Shown piece by piece: positions 8,088-19,248 of a stretch of 64,000 nucleotides of DNA (its first letter is position 1; each line of letters begins with the position of its first letter). Under the pieces are notes generated by a model. That model saw nothing but the letters and a program-made list of their open reading frames with translations. It did no database searches and was not told the DNA's origin. Both the position numbers and the translations under genes were made by a program. The stretch comes from Noviherbaspirillum aridicola (GTDB taxonomy: Bacteria; Pseudomonadota; Gammaproteobacteria; Burkholderiales; Burkholderiaceae_D), in contig NZ_BPMK01000007.1 of the NCBI RefSeq assembly GCF_019656455.1, positions 124,001 through 188,000 of the forward strand, given 5' to 3'.

Positions 8088-9146
8088 TCAATGCGGGAAA
8101 GGCCACAGGCGCAGCTTTTCCTTCGCGATTTGCCACAACCGTGCCAGCCCGTGGGGCTCCACGATCAGGAAAAAGATGATCAGCGCGCCGAACACCATCA
8201 GCTCCAGGTTGGAGGCCACCGAGGTCGGCAGGTCGAGCGTGTGGGCGATGATGTTGAGCAGGATCGGCAGCAGCACGATGAAGGCCGCGCCGAAGAAGGA
8301 GCCGATGATGGAGCCGACGCCGCCGATGATGATCATGAACAGGATGCGGAAGGACAGGTCCAGGCTGTATGCCTCCGGCTCCACGGTGCCGAGATAGGCA
8401 TACGCATACAGCGCGCCCGCCACCCCGCAGTAGAAGGAGCTGACCGCGAACGCCAGCAGCTTGGTGCGCATCAGGCGGAAACCGATCACCTCCGCGGCCA
8501 CGTCCATGTCGCGCACCGCCATCCAGGAGCGGCCCACATTGGTGCGCACCATGTTCTTCATCAGCAGCGCCATCACGCTGACGATGGCCAGGGTCAGCAC
8601 ATACTTGCTCGCCGGGGTGTCGAAGTTGTAGCCGAGTATGGTGATGCGCTGCGCGGTGATCACGCCCGAGGAGCTGTAGTTGGTGAACCAGCCGATCTTG
8701 GTCAGGCACCACACCACGAAGAACTGCGTGGCCAGCGTGGCGGCGGCGAGATAGAAGCCGCGGATGCGCAGCGAGGGCAGGCCGAAGGCCACGCCGACCG
8801 CGGCCGCGCACAGCCCGCCGAGGATGAAGGCGGCCAGCACCGGGATGCCGGGCACGCGCAGGATGAAGTTGTAGGCGGCGAAGGCGCCGACCGCCATGAA
8901 GGCCGCGCTGCCGAGCGACAGCTGGCCCGCGTAGCCGGTCAGGATGTTGAGGCCGAGCGCCGCCAGCGCGAAGATCAGGAAGGGAATCAGGATGGCCGAG
9001 AACACATAGGGCGACGCGACCATCGGCACCACGAAGAATGCGAACACCAGCATCGCGATGATGAACAGCCGGTCCTGCCGGATCGGGAAGATCTGGCTGT
9101 CGGCCTGGTAGCTGATCTTGAACTGGCCTGCTTCACGGTAGAGCAT
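8088..9146 (-). CDS. livM: Liv-type ABC transporter permease LivM
   Basis: This 352-residue inner-membrane protein has about nine to ten hydrophobic helices. Family marks are ALGLNILTGYAGQLSLGSAAFMAVGA near residues 60-85, the EAA-like LLAFAVSSFYCGVAGALY, and IIGGVGSIIGSFFGAA near the C-terminus. Its ATG lies 3 nt after the LivH stop, so the two permeases are translationally linked. It forms the transmembrane channel with LivH. Confidence 0.92.
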   Translation of the reverse strand: MLYREAGQFKISYQADSQIFPIRQDRLFIIAMLVFAFFVVPMVASPYVFSAILIPFLIFALAALGLNILTGYAGQLSLGSAAFMAVGAFAAYNFILRVPGIPVLAAFILGGLCAAAVGVAFGLPSLRIRGFYLAAATLATQFFVVWCLTKIGWFTNYSSSGVITAQRITILGYNFDTPASKYVLTLAIVSVMALLMKNMVRTNVGRSWMAVRDMDVAAEVIGFRLMRTKLLAFAVSSFYCGVAGALYAYAYLGTVEPEAYSLDLSFRILFMIIIGGVGSIIGSFFGAAFIVLLPILLNIIAHTLDLPTSVASNLELMVFGALIIFFLIVEPHGLARLWQIAKEKLRLWPFPH

Positions 9147-9149
9147 GGA

Positions 9150-10052
9150 TCAGATCCTCCGAATGATTTTTTCGCCGAACAGGCCTTCCGGCCGCACCAG
9201 CAGGAACAGCAGCGCCAGCACGTACGGGAACCAGCCCTCTATGCCGCCGCCGACCATGGGACCGATGTAGACCTCGGCCAGTTTTTCCGACGCACCGATG
9301 ATCAGGCCGCCGATGATGGCGCCCGGGATCGAGGTGAAGCCGCCGAGGATGAGCACCGGCAGCGCCTTGAGCGCGACGAAGGTGAGCGCGAACTGCACGC
9401 CGTTGCGCGCGCCCCAGAGCAGGCCGGCGACCAGCGCGACGAACCCGGCCACCGCCCAGACGATGCCCCAGATCTGCTGCAGCGGAATGCCGACCGCGAG
9501 CGCGGCCTGGTGGTCGTCGGCGACGGCGCGCAGCGCACGGCCGATCTTGGTTTTGGAGAAGAACAGCGCCAGCGCGGTGACCAGCACCGCGCAGATCACG
9601 GCGGCGGTGACGTCGAAGCGGGACACCATGATGTTGAAGCGCTCCATCAGGAACTCGATCGGCACGTCTTCGATGCCGATGTCGAGGCGGCGCACCTGCG
9701 AGCCCCAGATCAGCTGGGCCAGGCCCTCGACGAAGAAGGTCAGGCCGATGGTGGCCATGAAGAGCGTGATTTCGTGCTGGTTGACCAGCGGGCGCAATAC
9801 GATTCTCTCGGTGGCGAGGCCGAGCAGCACCATGGCGGCCATGGTCAGCGGGATGGCGATCCACAGGGACAGGTCGAAGGTCTGCACCAGGCCTACGCAG
9901 GTGAGGGCGGCGAAGAAGACCATCGCGCCCTGGGCGAAGTTGAAGACGCCGGAGGCTTTGTAGATGAGGACGAAACCCAGGGCTACCAGGGCGTACATGA
10001 CGCCGGCCAGCAGGCCGCCTATCAGGACTTCGAAGAAAAAGTTCAATTCCAT
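9150..10052 (-). CDS. livH: Liv-type ABC transporter permease LivH
   Basis: This 300-residue polytopic permease starts at MELNFFFEVLIGG with GAGGAG about 12 nt upstream. The frame stays open further upstream, into the repeat array, but that part is not coding. Typical LivH features are MYALVALGFVLIYKASGVFNFAQG near the N-terminus, GRALRAVADD (the EAA loop), and LGGFTSIPGAIIGGL. It is separated from livG by 711 bp occupied by the palindromic array, an unusual break in a Liv operon. Confidence 0.92.
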   Translation of the reverse strand: MELNFFFEVLIGGLLAGVMYALVALGFVLIYKASGVFNFAQGAMVFFAALTCVGLVQTFDLSLWIAIPLTMAAMVLLGLATERIVLRPLVNQHEITLFMATIGLTFFVEGLAQLIWGSQVRRLDIGIEDVPIEFLMERFNIMVSRFDVTAAVICAVLVTALALFFSKTKIGRALRAVADDHQAALAVGIPLQQIWGIVWAVAGFVALVAGLLWGARNGVQFALTFVALKALPVLILGGFTSIPGAIIGGLIIGASEKLAEVYIGPMVGGGIEGWFPYVLALLFLLVRPEGLFGEKIIRRI

Positions 10053-10090
10053 GGTTGTTGCGTCTCCTCGTTTTTTTGCCGCCGCCGACC

Positions 10091-10753
10091 AGGTGGCATG
10101 GGCCTCCGTGCCCGTGCCTGCGGAGTCTGCAAGAGCTGCGGACCCTTGCCGCCGCCGCTGTGCAGGCACGGAGGCCTGCACTACTTTTCATCCGTCACGT
10201 CCCAGGTGGCATGGGCCTCCGTGCCCGTGCCTGCGGAGTCTGCATGGGGCGATGAAGCCCTTGCCGGCGCCGCTGTGCAGGCACGGAGGCCTGCACTACT
10301 TTTCATCCGTCATGTCCCAGGTGGCATGGGCCTCCGTGCCCGTGCCTGCGGAGTCTGCAAGAGCGATGAACCCTTGCCGGCGCCGCTGTGCAGGCACGGA
10401 GGCCTGCACTACTTTTCATCCGTCACGTCCCAGGTGGCATGGGCCTCCGTGCCCGTGCCTGCGGAGTCTGCAAGAGCTGCGAACCCTTGCCGCCGCCGCT
10501 GTGCAGGCACGGAGGCCTGCACTACTCTTCATCCGTCATGTCCCAGGTGGCATGGGCCTCCGTGCCCGTGCCTGCGGAGTCTGCAGGGGCGATGAACCCT
10601 TGCCGGCGCCGCTGCGCAGGCACGGAGGCCTGCACTACTTTTCATCTGTTCTGTCCCAGGTGGCATGGGCCTCCGTGCCCGTGCCTGCGGAGTCTGCAGG
10701 GGCGATGAACCCTTGCCGCCGCCGCTGTGCAGGCACGGAGGCCTGCACTACTT
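10091..10753. repeat. Six-unit REP/BIME-like palindromic array inside the Liv operon
   Basis: Units begin (AGGTGGCATGG) at 10091, 10204, 10319, 10432, 10545 and 10658, so the period is 113-115 bp. Each unit holds two hairpins of the same type in opposite orientation. One is GGCATGGGC-CTCCGT-GCCCGTGCC (one mismatch); the other is GTGCAGGC-ACGGAG-GCCTGCAC (perfect 8-bp arms), and the two loops are reverse complements. Units differ mainly in a short stretch after GAGTCTGCA and at one base of the GCCGSCGCC run. The array fills the gap between livG and livH and ends 10 bp from the livG stop. The repeat periods are not multiples of three, so open frames across it are not genes. Confidence 0.9.
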
Positions 10754-10763
10754 CAGCTTGCGT

Positions 10764-11552
10764 TCAGTGCGCCACCCCAAGATATGCATTGATCACATCC
10801 TGATTGCTCCTCACCTCCTCCGGCGTCCCGTCGCCGATCTTCCTGCCGTAGTCGAGCACGACGACGCGGTCGGAGATGTCCATGACGACGCCCATGTCGT
10901 GTTCGATGAGGACGATGGTGGTGCCGAACTGGTCGTTGACGTCGAGGATGAAGCGGCACATGTCCTGCTTTTCTTCCACGTTCATGCCGGCCATCGGTTC
11001 GTCGAGCAGGAGGATTTCGGGCTCGGCGGCGAGGGCGCGGCCAAGTTCGACGCGTTTTTGCAGGCCGTAGGGCAGGCGGCTGACCGGGGTCTTGCGGATG
11101 TGCTGGATCTCGAGGAAGTCGATGATCTCTTCCACTTTCCTGCGGTGGGCAAGCTCTTCACGCTGCGCCGGACCCCAGTACAAAGCCTGCAGCAGGAAGT
11201 TGGTCTGGATCTTGAGATTGCGGCCGGTCATGATGTTGTCCAGCACGCTCATGCCCTTGAACAGCGCGATGTTCTGGAAGGTCCGGGCGATGCCGCTCTT
11301 GGCCGCCGCGTAGGTGTTCATGTCCTTGCGGTGCTGGCCGCGGTAGACGATCTCGCCCTGCTGCGGCCGGTAGACGCCGTTGATGACGTTGAGCATGGAG
11401 CTCTTGCCGGCGCCGTTGGGGCCGATGATGGCGCGGATCTCGTGTTCGCGCACGTCGAAGGAGATGTCGGTCAGGGCCTTGACGCCGCCGAAGGCGAGCG
11501 AGATGTTGCGCAGGTCGAGGATGACCTCGCCGATCTTGCGTTGTGCTTGCAT
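10764..11552 (-). CDS. livG: Branched-chain amino-acid-type ABC transporter ATPase LivG
   Basis: This 262-residue ATPase has Walker A GPNGAGKSS, the LivG-typical Q-loop region ending RTFQNIALF, a family-variant signature region (SRLPYGLQKRVELGRAL), Walker B ILLLDEPMAGM, and switch His in LIEHDMGVVMDISDRV. The start codon lies 1 nt before the stop of the upstream acyl-CoA ligase, so the two are translationally coupled. Downstream is the repeat array and then livH. It works with LivF on the LivHM permease. Confidence 0.92.
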   Translation of the reverse strand: MQAQRKIGEVILDLRNISLAFGGVKALTDISFDVREHEIRAIIGPNGAGKSSMLNVINGVYRPQQGEIVYRGQHRKDMNTYAAAKSGIARTFQNIALFKGMSVLDNIMTGRNLKIQTNFLLQALYWGPAQREELAHRRKVEEIIDFLEIQHIRKTPVSRLPYGLQKRVELGRALAAEPEILLLDEPMAGMNVEEKQDMCRFILDVNDQFGTTIVLIEHDMGVVMDISDRVVVLDYGRKIGDGTPEEVRSNQDVINAYLGVAH

Positions 11553-11553
11553 G

Positions 11554-13515
11554 TCAGGCGGCCTCTTTCAGTGAATCCCAGGTCTTGACGTCGACGATGC
11601 GCAGGTCGGCGGCGACCACGCCCTGGCGGCCGTCCTCGAACTTGACCTGCGTCTCGATGTGCTGGATGGTGCGGCCGGCGTACAGGGCGTCGATCAGGAC
11701 CTTGTACTTCTCGGCGATGAAGCGGCGCCTCACCTTGCGGGTGCGGGTCAGCTCGTCGTCGTCCGGGTCGAGTTCCTTGTGCAGCACCAGGAAGCGGTGG
11801 ATCTGCGTGCCCGCCATCATCGGTTCGGCGGCAAGGTCGGCGTTGACTTTCTCCACGCATTCCGCGATCAGGTCGTAGGTTTCGTTCTTGCCCGCGAGGT
11901 CGGTGTAGCCGGCATAGGGAATGCCGCGCCGCTCGGCCCAGTTGCCGACCGCGTCCATGTCGATGTTGATGAAGGCGCAGACCATGTCGCGCCGGTCGCC
12001 GAAGGCCACCGCTTCCTTGATGAAGGGGAAGAACTTCAGCTTGTTCTCGATGTAGTTGGGCGCGAACATCTGGCCGGTGTTCATGCGGCCGACGTCGGCG
12101 GCGCGGTCGATGATCTTCAGGTGGCCGTGTTCGTCGAGCATGCCGGCGTCTCCGGTATGGAAGTAGCCTTCGTCGTCGAGCACTTCGGCGGTGGCGTCGG
12201 GCCGCTTGTAATAGCCCTGCAGCATGGCCGTCGAGCGCACCAGCACTTCGCCGTTGGGCGCGAGCTTGACCTCGACGCCCGGGGCGGGCAGGCCGACGCT
12301 GTCGAACTTGATCTGGCCGTCCGGCTGCAGGCAGACGTAGGCGCAGGTCTCGGTGGCGCCGTAGAGCTGCTTGAGATTGACGCCGATGGAGCGATAGAAG
12401 CGGAACAGGTCGGGGCCGATCGCGGCGCCGGCGGTGTAGGCCACCCGCACCCGCGACAGGCCGAGCACGTTCTTGAGGGGGCCGTAGATCAGCAGGCCGC
12501 CGAGCCGGTAGTTCAGGCGGTCGAGCAGGCCGACCTTCTTGCCGTCGAGGATGTCGGCGCCGACGCGGCGCGCCACTTCCATGAAGTGATGGAACAGCTT
12601 GCGCTTGATCGCGCCGGCATCCTCCATGCGGATCATCACCGTGGTCAGCATGTTTTCGAAGATGCGCGGCGGCGCGAAATAATAAGTGGGCCCGATCTCG
12701 CGCATGTCGGTCATCACCGTCTCGCCGGATTCGGGGCAGTTGACGGTGAAGCCCGCCACCAGCTGCTGTGCGAACGAGAACAGGTGGTCGCCGACCCAGG
12801 CCATCGGCAGGTAGGACAGGATGTCCTCGGCGTCGGTCAGCTTGTCGAAGGAGACGCCGCCCTGCGCCGCCGCGAGGAAGGAGCGGTGGGTCTGGCATAC
12901 GCCCTTGGGCTTGCCGGTGGTGCCGGAGGTATAGAGCATGACGGCGATGTCGTCGCCGCGCCCGGCGTCCATCTCCCGCCTGAAGAAGTCGGGATGTTCG
13001 GCGGCCTGCTTGCGGCCCGCCTGCTGCACCTGGTCGAATGACGCCAGGCCGTCCTGCCGGTAGTTGCGCATGCCGCGCGGGTCGTCATAGATCACGTGCC
13101 GCAGCAGGCGCGCATCGAGGCCTTCGCGGATCTCGAACAGCTTGTCGACCTGTTCCTGGTCTTCCGCCACGACGAACTCGATTTCCGCGTCCGCCAGCAC
13201 ATAGGCCATGTCGGCCGCCGGCGCGTCCTGGTAGAGCGGCACCGCAACGCCGCCGAGGCATTGCGCCGCGAGCATCGCCCAGTACAGCCGGGGACGGTTG
13301 TCGCCGATGACGGCGAGGTTCATGCCGCGCCGGAAGCCCAGCGCCGCCAGACCGCAGGCGAATGCCTGCACTTCGTCGGCGACCTGCGACCAGGTGAAGG
13401 TCTGCCAGATGCCCAGGTCCTTTTCGCGATAGGCCGGCGCGTGCGGCCGGATCTGCGCATGCTGAAGCAGCAGGCGGGGGAAGGTATCCCCGCCGATATG
13501 GTTTGCTTGTGCCAT
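11554..13515 (-). CDS. AMP-forming long-chain acyl-CoA synthetase, first gene of the Liv cluster
   Basis: This 653-residue protein is an ANL-superfamily ligase of the long-chain fatty-acyl-CoA synthetase type, adenylating a carboxylate and then forming the CoA thioester. Motifs: VMLYTSGTTGKPKGV (P-loop, about residue 190), YGATETCAYVCLQ (A5), YFHTGDAGMLDEHGHLKI (A7) and DVGRMNTGQMFAPNYIEN (A8). The start MAQANHIGG has GGAAGAGAG upstream; longer in-frame starts exist but look non-coding. It is the first gene of the leftward operon. Being bound to a Liv importer and a PaaK-like ligase suggests it activates the imported acid. Confidence 0.88.
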   Translation of the reverse strand: MAQANHIGGDTFPRLLLQHAQIRPHAPAYREKDLGIWQTFTWSQVADEVQAFACGLAALGFRRGMNLAVIGDNRPRLYWAMLAAQCLGGVAVPLYQDAPAADMAYVLADAEIEFVVAEDQEQVDKLFEIREGLDARLLRHVIYDDPRGMRNYRQDGLASFDQVQQAGRKQAAEHPDFFRREMDAGRGDDIAVMLYTSGTTGKPKGVCQTHRSFLAAAQGGVSFDKLTDAEDILSYLPMAWVGDHLFSFAQQLVAGFTVNCPESGETVMTDMREIGPTYYFAPPRIFENMLTTVMIRMEDAGAIKRKLFHHFMEVARRVGADILDGKKVGLLDRLNYRLGGLLIYGPLKNVLGLSRVRVAYTAGAAIGPDLFRFYRSIGVNLKQLYGATETCAYVCLQPDGQIKFDSVGLPAPGVEVKLAPNGEVLVRSTAMLQGYYKRPDATAEVLDDEGYFHTGDAGMLDEHGHLKIIDRAADVGRMNTGQMFAPNYIENKLKFFPFIKEAVAFGDRRDMVCAFINIDMDAVGNWAERRGIPYAGYTDLAGKNETYDLIAECVEKVNADLAAEPMMAGTQIHRFLVLHKELDPDDDELTRTRKVRRRFIAEKYKVLIDALYAGRTIQHIETQVKFEDGRQGVVAADLRIVDVKTWDSLKEAA

Positions 13516-13721
13516 CGTCCCACTCTCTTCCAACAGCCGTACCGTCATCAGGAGCGGAGGACGCGTAAGCGCGGCGCGCTGGTGGTGTCCGCGCGTCACC
13601 GGGCTTACAATGTCTCCGTGCTTTTTTTTGTCTGTGAAGGATACTAGACACTTCGGCTTTCGTGCTCTGTCATCCGGCTGACAATCCTCATCAAAACAAA
13701 AACGACCAGAAAAGACACTTG
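13516..13721. promoter_or_regulatory. Divergent promoter region, Liv/ligase operon and Crp/Fnr-type gene
   Basis: This 206-bp gap separates the divergent ligase operon and regulator gene. It contains an eight-T run (about 13622-13629) and an imperfect dyad, TGTCT (13629-13633) with AGACA (13646-13650). A site here could let the Crp/Fnr-type protein control both directions, but no canonical TGTGA-N6-TCACA or TTGAT-N4-ATCAA site is present. Confidence 0.4.
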
Positions 13722-14420
13722 ATGCAACGCACAAAGACTTCCGAGAGAAAGCCGCTCGCCGTGGTTCTGCGCGAGTCGATCTGGGCCCGGGGGCTGACGC
13801 CCGAGCAGATGGCGCGGGTGGAAGCGGACACCGTCGAGCAGTTCGTGCCCAAGGGCGGCTATGTCTGCCACAAGGGCGAGAAGGTCGACGCCTGGATCGG
13901 CGTGGTGGACGGCCTGGTGAAGATGGCCAACATCTCCGCCGAAGGCAAGACCGTCACCTTCACCGGGCTGTCGGCCGGCGGCTGGTTCGGCGAGGGCACG
14001 ATACTCAAGAACGAACTGCGCAAGTACGACGTCACCGCCCTGCGCGACAGCCGCATCGCGCGCATGCCGGTGCGCACATTCAACTGGCTGCTCGATAACA
14101 GCCTGCCGTTCACCCGTTTTCTCTTAATGCAGCTCAACGAGCGGCTCGGGCAGTTCATCGGCATGGTCGAGTTCGACCGCATGCTGGATGTCGACGCCCG
14201 CGTGGCGCGCTGCCTGGCGGCGATGTTCAACAGCCATCTCTATCCGGGCGCCGACACCCTGCTGCAGATCTCGCAGGAGGAAATCGGCTATCTGTCCGGC
14301 GCTTCCCGCCAGCGCGCCAACCAGGCGCTGCAGGTGCTGGAAAGGGAGGGATTGCTGAAGGTCGATTACGGCGGCATACAGATACTCGATCTCGACGGAC
14401 TGCGGCGCTTCCGCGCCTGA
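13722..14420 (+). CDS. Crp/Fnr-family transcriptional regulator
   Basis: This 232-residue protein has an N-terminal cyclic-nucleotide-binding-like beta-roll (about residues 40-130, with SAGGWFGEGTILKNE). Then come a dimer helix (LLMQLNERLGQFIGMVE) and a C-terminal winged helix, LLQISQEEIGYLSGASRQRANQALQVLEREGLLKV. No N-terminal Cys cluster is present, so it is not an FNR iron-sulfur sensor. The start MQRTKTSE was chosen because upstream in-frame codons lie in the promoter gap. It diverges from the acyl-CoA ligase/Liv operon and is a good candidate for its regulator. The effector is unknown. Confidence 0.88.
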   Translation: MQRTKTSERKPLAVVLRESIWARGLTPEQMARVEADTVEQFVPKGGYVCHKGEKVDAWIGVVDGLVKMANISAEGKTVTFTGLSAGGWFGEGTILKNELRKYDVTALRDSRIARMPVRTFNWLLDNSLPFTRFLLMQLNERLGQFIGMVEFDRMLDVDARVARCLAAMFNSHLYPGADTLLQISQEEIGYLSGASRQRANQALQVLEREGLLKVDYGGIQILDLDGLRRFRA

Positions 14421-14430
14421 CGGGACCACC

Positions 14431-14459
14431 GGAACCCGCGCTCCGAGCCACGCCACATA
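14431..14459 (+). promoter_or_regulatory. Possible hrp box just upstream of mgtC
   Basis: GGAACC, 16 bases, CCACATA fits GGAACC-N16-CCACNNA exactly. It ends only 10 nt before the mgtC ATG, so a transcript starting 5-8 nt downstream of it would be almost leaderless at that codon. An internal ATG at 14548 could be used instead. The match is exact but the placement is poor. Confidence 0.4.
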
Positions 14460-14469
14460 CAGGACGTCA

Positions 14470-15234
14470 ATGACCAGCTTTTACGCCGACTTGCCCAGTT
14501 TCGAATCCCTTGCCGCCTTCTGGTCCGGCCACGTGGTGGCGGCCAACATGATCGTCTTCTTCAGCCTGACCGGCGCGCTGCTGCTCGGCCTGCTGGTCGG
14601 CTACGAGCGGTCCTATCGCGGGCGCGCCGCCGGCATGCGCACCTACGGCCTGGTGTGCATGGCCTCGGCCGCGCTCACGGTGATCGCCGGCCATCCGGCC
14701 GACTGGTACGGCGGGCAGGCGATGATCGCCATCGGCGCCGACCCGACCCGCATCGTGCAGGGCATCGTCACCGGCATCGGCTTCCTCGGCGCCGGCGTCA
14801 TCATGAAGGAAGGCTTCAACATCAGCGGCCTGACCACCGCCGCCTCCATCTGGGCGACCTCGGTCATCGGCGTGCTGGTCGGGGTGGGCTTTTATCTCTC
14901 GGCAATGCTGCTGGCGCTGATGTCGGCGATCTGCATGATCTGGGTGCCCAGGATGACCAGCTGGCTGCCGTCACGCCAGGCGATCGCCATCGTCATGCGC
15001 TTCAGGCCGGGTTGTGCGCCCGGCGAGGCGGCGCTGCGCGAGGCGGCCGTCAAGCGCGGCTATGAAATCGCCCCCGGCTCGATCTCGATCTCGATGGCCG
15101 AGGGCAAGGTGGAATGGCACCTCGTCGCGGTCGCGTTCAGCAAGACGAGCGGTTCGCCGATCAGCGAACTGGCGCGCGAGATGGAGCACTTCGAGGGACT
15201 GGAGAGTTTTCACCTGTCCCATGCGCGGAACTGA
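14470..15234 (+). CDS. MgtC/SapB-family inner-membrane protein
   Basis: This 254-residue protein has about five membrane helices in residues 25-165. The MgtC signature is clear: LLLGLLVGYERSYRGRAAGMRTYGLVCM, GIGFLGAGVIMKEG and GLTTAASIWATSVIGV. A soluble C-terminal ACT-like domain of ~80 residues follows. Family members modulate F1F0 ATP synthase, Mg2+ homeostasis and intracellular or virulence survival. Relative to short family members the N-terminus has 26 extra residues. AGGA precedes the ATG by 5-6 nt. It follows the Crp/Fnr gene by 49 bp and has a possible hrp box immediately upstream. Confidence 0.87.
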   Translation: MTSFYADLPSFESLAAFWSGHVVAANMIVFFSLTGALLLGLLVGYERSYRGRAAGMRTYGLVCMASAALTVIAGHPADWYGGQAMIAIGADPTRIVQGIVTGIGFLGAGVIMKEGFNISGLTTAASIWATSVIGVLVGVGFYLSAMLLALMSAICMIWVPRMTSWLPSRQAIAIVMRFRPGCAPGEAALREAAVKRGYEIAPGSISISMAEGKVEWHLVAVAFSKTSGSPISELAREMEHFEGLESFHLSHARN

Positions 15235-15325
15235 TTGCGCGCGGGGCTTTGCGGCGAAGGCGGCACGGCCGTTGGCGGGTGGCGCGGGCCGTGTATCAGG
15301 CTATCTCCGGACGTACGTGGTTCGG

Positions 15326-15348
15326 GCCGGCAGGGACGCCGGCACTAC
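15326..15348. repeat. Solo REP-like palindrome
   Basis: GCCGGC-AGGGAC-GCCGGC followed by ACTAC resembles the second hairpin of the 51875-52441 array (GTGCAGGC-AGGGAC-GCCTGCAC, flanked by ACTAC). It has the same loop but diverged arms. It lies in the 218-bp gap between the ends of mgtC and the convergent PfpI gene; the rest of that gap shows no gene. Confidence 0.55.
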
Positions 15349-15452
15349 TGGCTCGGGCGCGGCCGGCCCGGCGGAGGTGGTACAAGCTTCGCCGGGCGGC
15401 GCGACCTCCTGCCCCACGCCATCCAACCCGGCGACGCCGGCCCCGCGCAAGC

Positions 15453-16052
15453 CTAGCTGCTCGCGATGCCCACCGCGTGCTCGTCCGCCGTGCCCCGCAG
15501 ATTGGCGCGCATCCGCTCGGCGATCACTTCCACCATCTTGCTGTTGAAGGCGGGGAGATCCTCCGGTACGCGGCTGCTGACGAGATTGCCGTCGACCACC
15601 ACTTCCTCGTCGACCCAGTTGCCGCCGGCGTTGCGGATGTCCTGTTCCAGGTCGGCGTGGCTGGTCAGGGTGCGTCCTTCCACCAGCCCCGCCGACACCA
15701 GCAGCCAGCCGCCGTGGCAGATCACCGCGATCGTCTTGCCGTCTTCCTGGATCTGCTGCACGAAGCCCTGCGCTTCCGGGATCTCGCGCAGCCTGGCGCC
15801 GTTGTCTTTCCCGCCGGGCAGCAGTACCGCGTCGAAGGCCTTGGCGTCGGCTTCCCGCAAGAGCAGCTCGACCGGAAAGCGGTCGGCCGGCTTGTCATGG
15901 TTGACCCCCTGTACTTCATCGAAGCGGTCGGAGACGAGCGTGGTCACCGCGCCTTCCTGTTCCAGCATGCGCTTGGGTTCGGTCAGCTCAATCTGCTCGA
16001 AACCGTCGGTGACGAGGATGGCGACGCGCATTCCGTTGAGTGCCGGGTCCAT
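15453..16052 (-). CDS. DJ-1/PfpI-family protein (YhbO-like)
   Basis: This 199-residue cytoplasmic protein is of the type 1 glutamine amidotransferase-like PfpI family. The nucleophile elbow is AVICHGGWLLVSAGLV, with Cys about residue 110 followed by His; the conserved acidic residue is in DGFEQIELTEPKRML, and LLPGGKDNGARLR is also typical. The family includes stress-induced deglycases/chaperones (YhbO) and archaeal proteases; activity is not certain from sequence. The start MDPALNG is set by AGGAGG 6-7 nt upstream. It is probably monocistronic and diverges from lon. Confidence 0.9.
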   Translation of the reverse strand: MDPALNGMRVAILVTDGFEQIELTEPKRMLEQEGAVTTLVSDRFDEVQGVNHDKPADRFPVELLLREADAKAFDAVLLPGGKDNGARLREIPEAQGFVQQIQEDGKTIAVICHGGWLLVSAGLVEGRTLTSHADLEQDIRNAGGNWVDEEVVVDGNLVSSRVPEDLPAFNSKMVEVIAERMRANLRGTADEHAVGIASS

Positions 16053-16265
16053 GGCAGTCCTCCTGTGCAAAGTCAGGTTGAGTGAGCGCTATTGAAAAAG
16101 TTCTGCACGAAACCCGCCGCCGCCGAAGGGTGGCAACAGGTTTGTTCCTGCTCACTCCCTCCGGCGTTTGAACCAACCGTGCCGGAACAGCACGGCGGTG
16201 TCCCTGTCCAACCCCGCTGACGTCGCGTGCCATGCACGCATCCCCGAGTCAGGAAGGACCAGGCG

Positions 16266-18697
<2,432 letters not shown>

Positions 18698-18701
<4 letters not shown>

Positions 18702-19057
18702 GCAGCGAACAGGACGACGCGCGCCGCGAACCGGCGCTGGTGCCGCAGGCGCAGGCTATCCCGGTGCTGCCGGCCTGGCCGCCGCTGCTGCCCCTGCTGC
18801 CGCTCCAGCCGCCGGAGCAGGGCCTGTTCTCCTTCCGCTATGCCTGCACCGAAATCACGATCGGCGAGGATGGCCCGGCGATCCGCCGCCGCGAGGCGCG
18901 GTATGCCGACGGCCGGCTGGTGACCGAGGAGTGGGAAGGCATGCTGGCGATGCAGGCATATCAGCGCATGCTGGCCGAGGCGCAGGGCCTGTATCTGCGG
19001 CAGCTGGAGACGATGTTCAGGCTGCTCACGGGCGGCTTCTTCCCGGACGGCCGCTGA
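18698..19057 (+). CDS. Small hypothetical protein translationally coupled to Lon
   Basis: This 119-residue protein starts in an ATGA overlap with the lon stop, with GGAGGCGA just upstream, so it is co-translated with Lon. The N-terminal third is Pro/Leu-rich (PVLPAWPPLLPLLPLQPP). The middle has beta strands (FRYACTEITIGEDG) and the end is an amphipathic helix (AYQRMLAEAQGLYLRQLETM). No family was recognised. Tight coupling suggests a Lon partner or substrate, but that is inference. Confidence 0.75.
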
Positions 19058-19077
19058 GGCCGCCGGCCGTCGTCCGC

Positions 19078-19248
19078 TCAGCGGCGCAGCACGCCGTACC
19101 AGGCGCACAGCCAGGCCGGCACCGCGAGCGCCGCCGCGCCCGCCCAGTCCCATGCGCCGTCGCCGACCAGCGCCGCGAGCAGCCCGGCGACCGTCAGCGC
19201 GCCGACGATGAGCGGCGCCCGCCACACCCGCACCCCGCGCGCGCTCAT
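19078..19248 (-). CDS. 56-aa two-helix membrane protein coupled to the PepSY gene
   Basis: This very small protein has two hydrophobic helices (about residues 12-28 and 34-52) and a basic start MSARGVRVWR. Its ATG overlaps the stop of the PepSY gene (ATGA), so it is the second gene of that unit. It is a probable inner-membrane accessory of the iron-reductase/PepSY protein; small partners of this kind are common at siderophore-receptor loci. Family not recognised. Confidence 0.65.
   Translation of the reverse strand: MSARGVRVWRAPLIVGALTVAGLLAALVGDGAWDWAGAAALAVPAWLCAWYGVLRR

Noticed and set aside
9230-9260. GGAACC in the livH region as a hrp box
   Set aside because: No CCAC element lies at N15-17, and it is inside livH. 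The same holds for GGAACC copies at about 41115 and 61565.
8091-10595. Long rightward frame (834 codons) across livM, livH and the array
   Set aside because: It is antisense to clear permease genes and has low-complexity His/Arg/Gln composition typical of GC-rich antisense frames.
10091-10753. CRISPR array or coding repeats
   Set aside because: Whole 113-115-bp units repeat with internal dyads; there are no unique spacers. Frames across it are broken by unit lengths that are not multiples of three.
16053-16265. Heat-shock (sigma-32) promoter for lon
   Set aside because: A TTGAAAAA is present near 16094, but the -10 element CCCATNT is not convincing at the right spacing.
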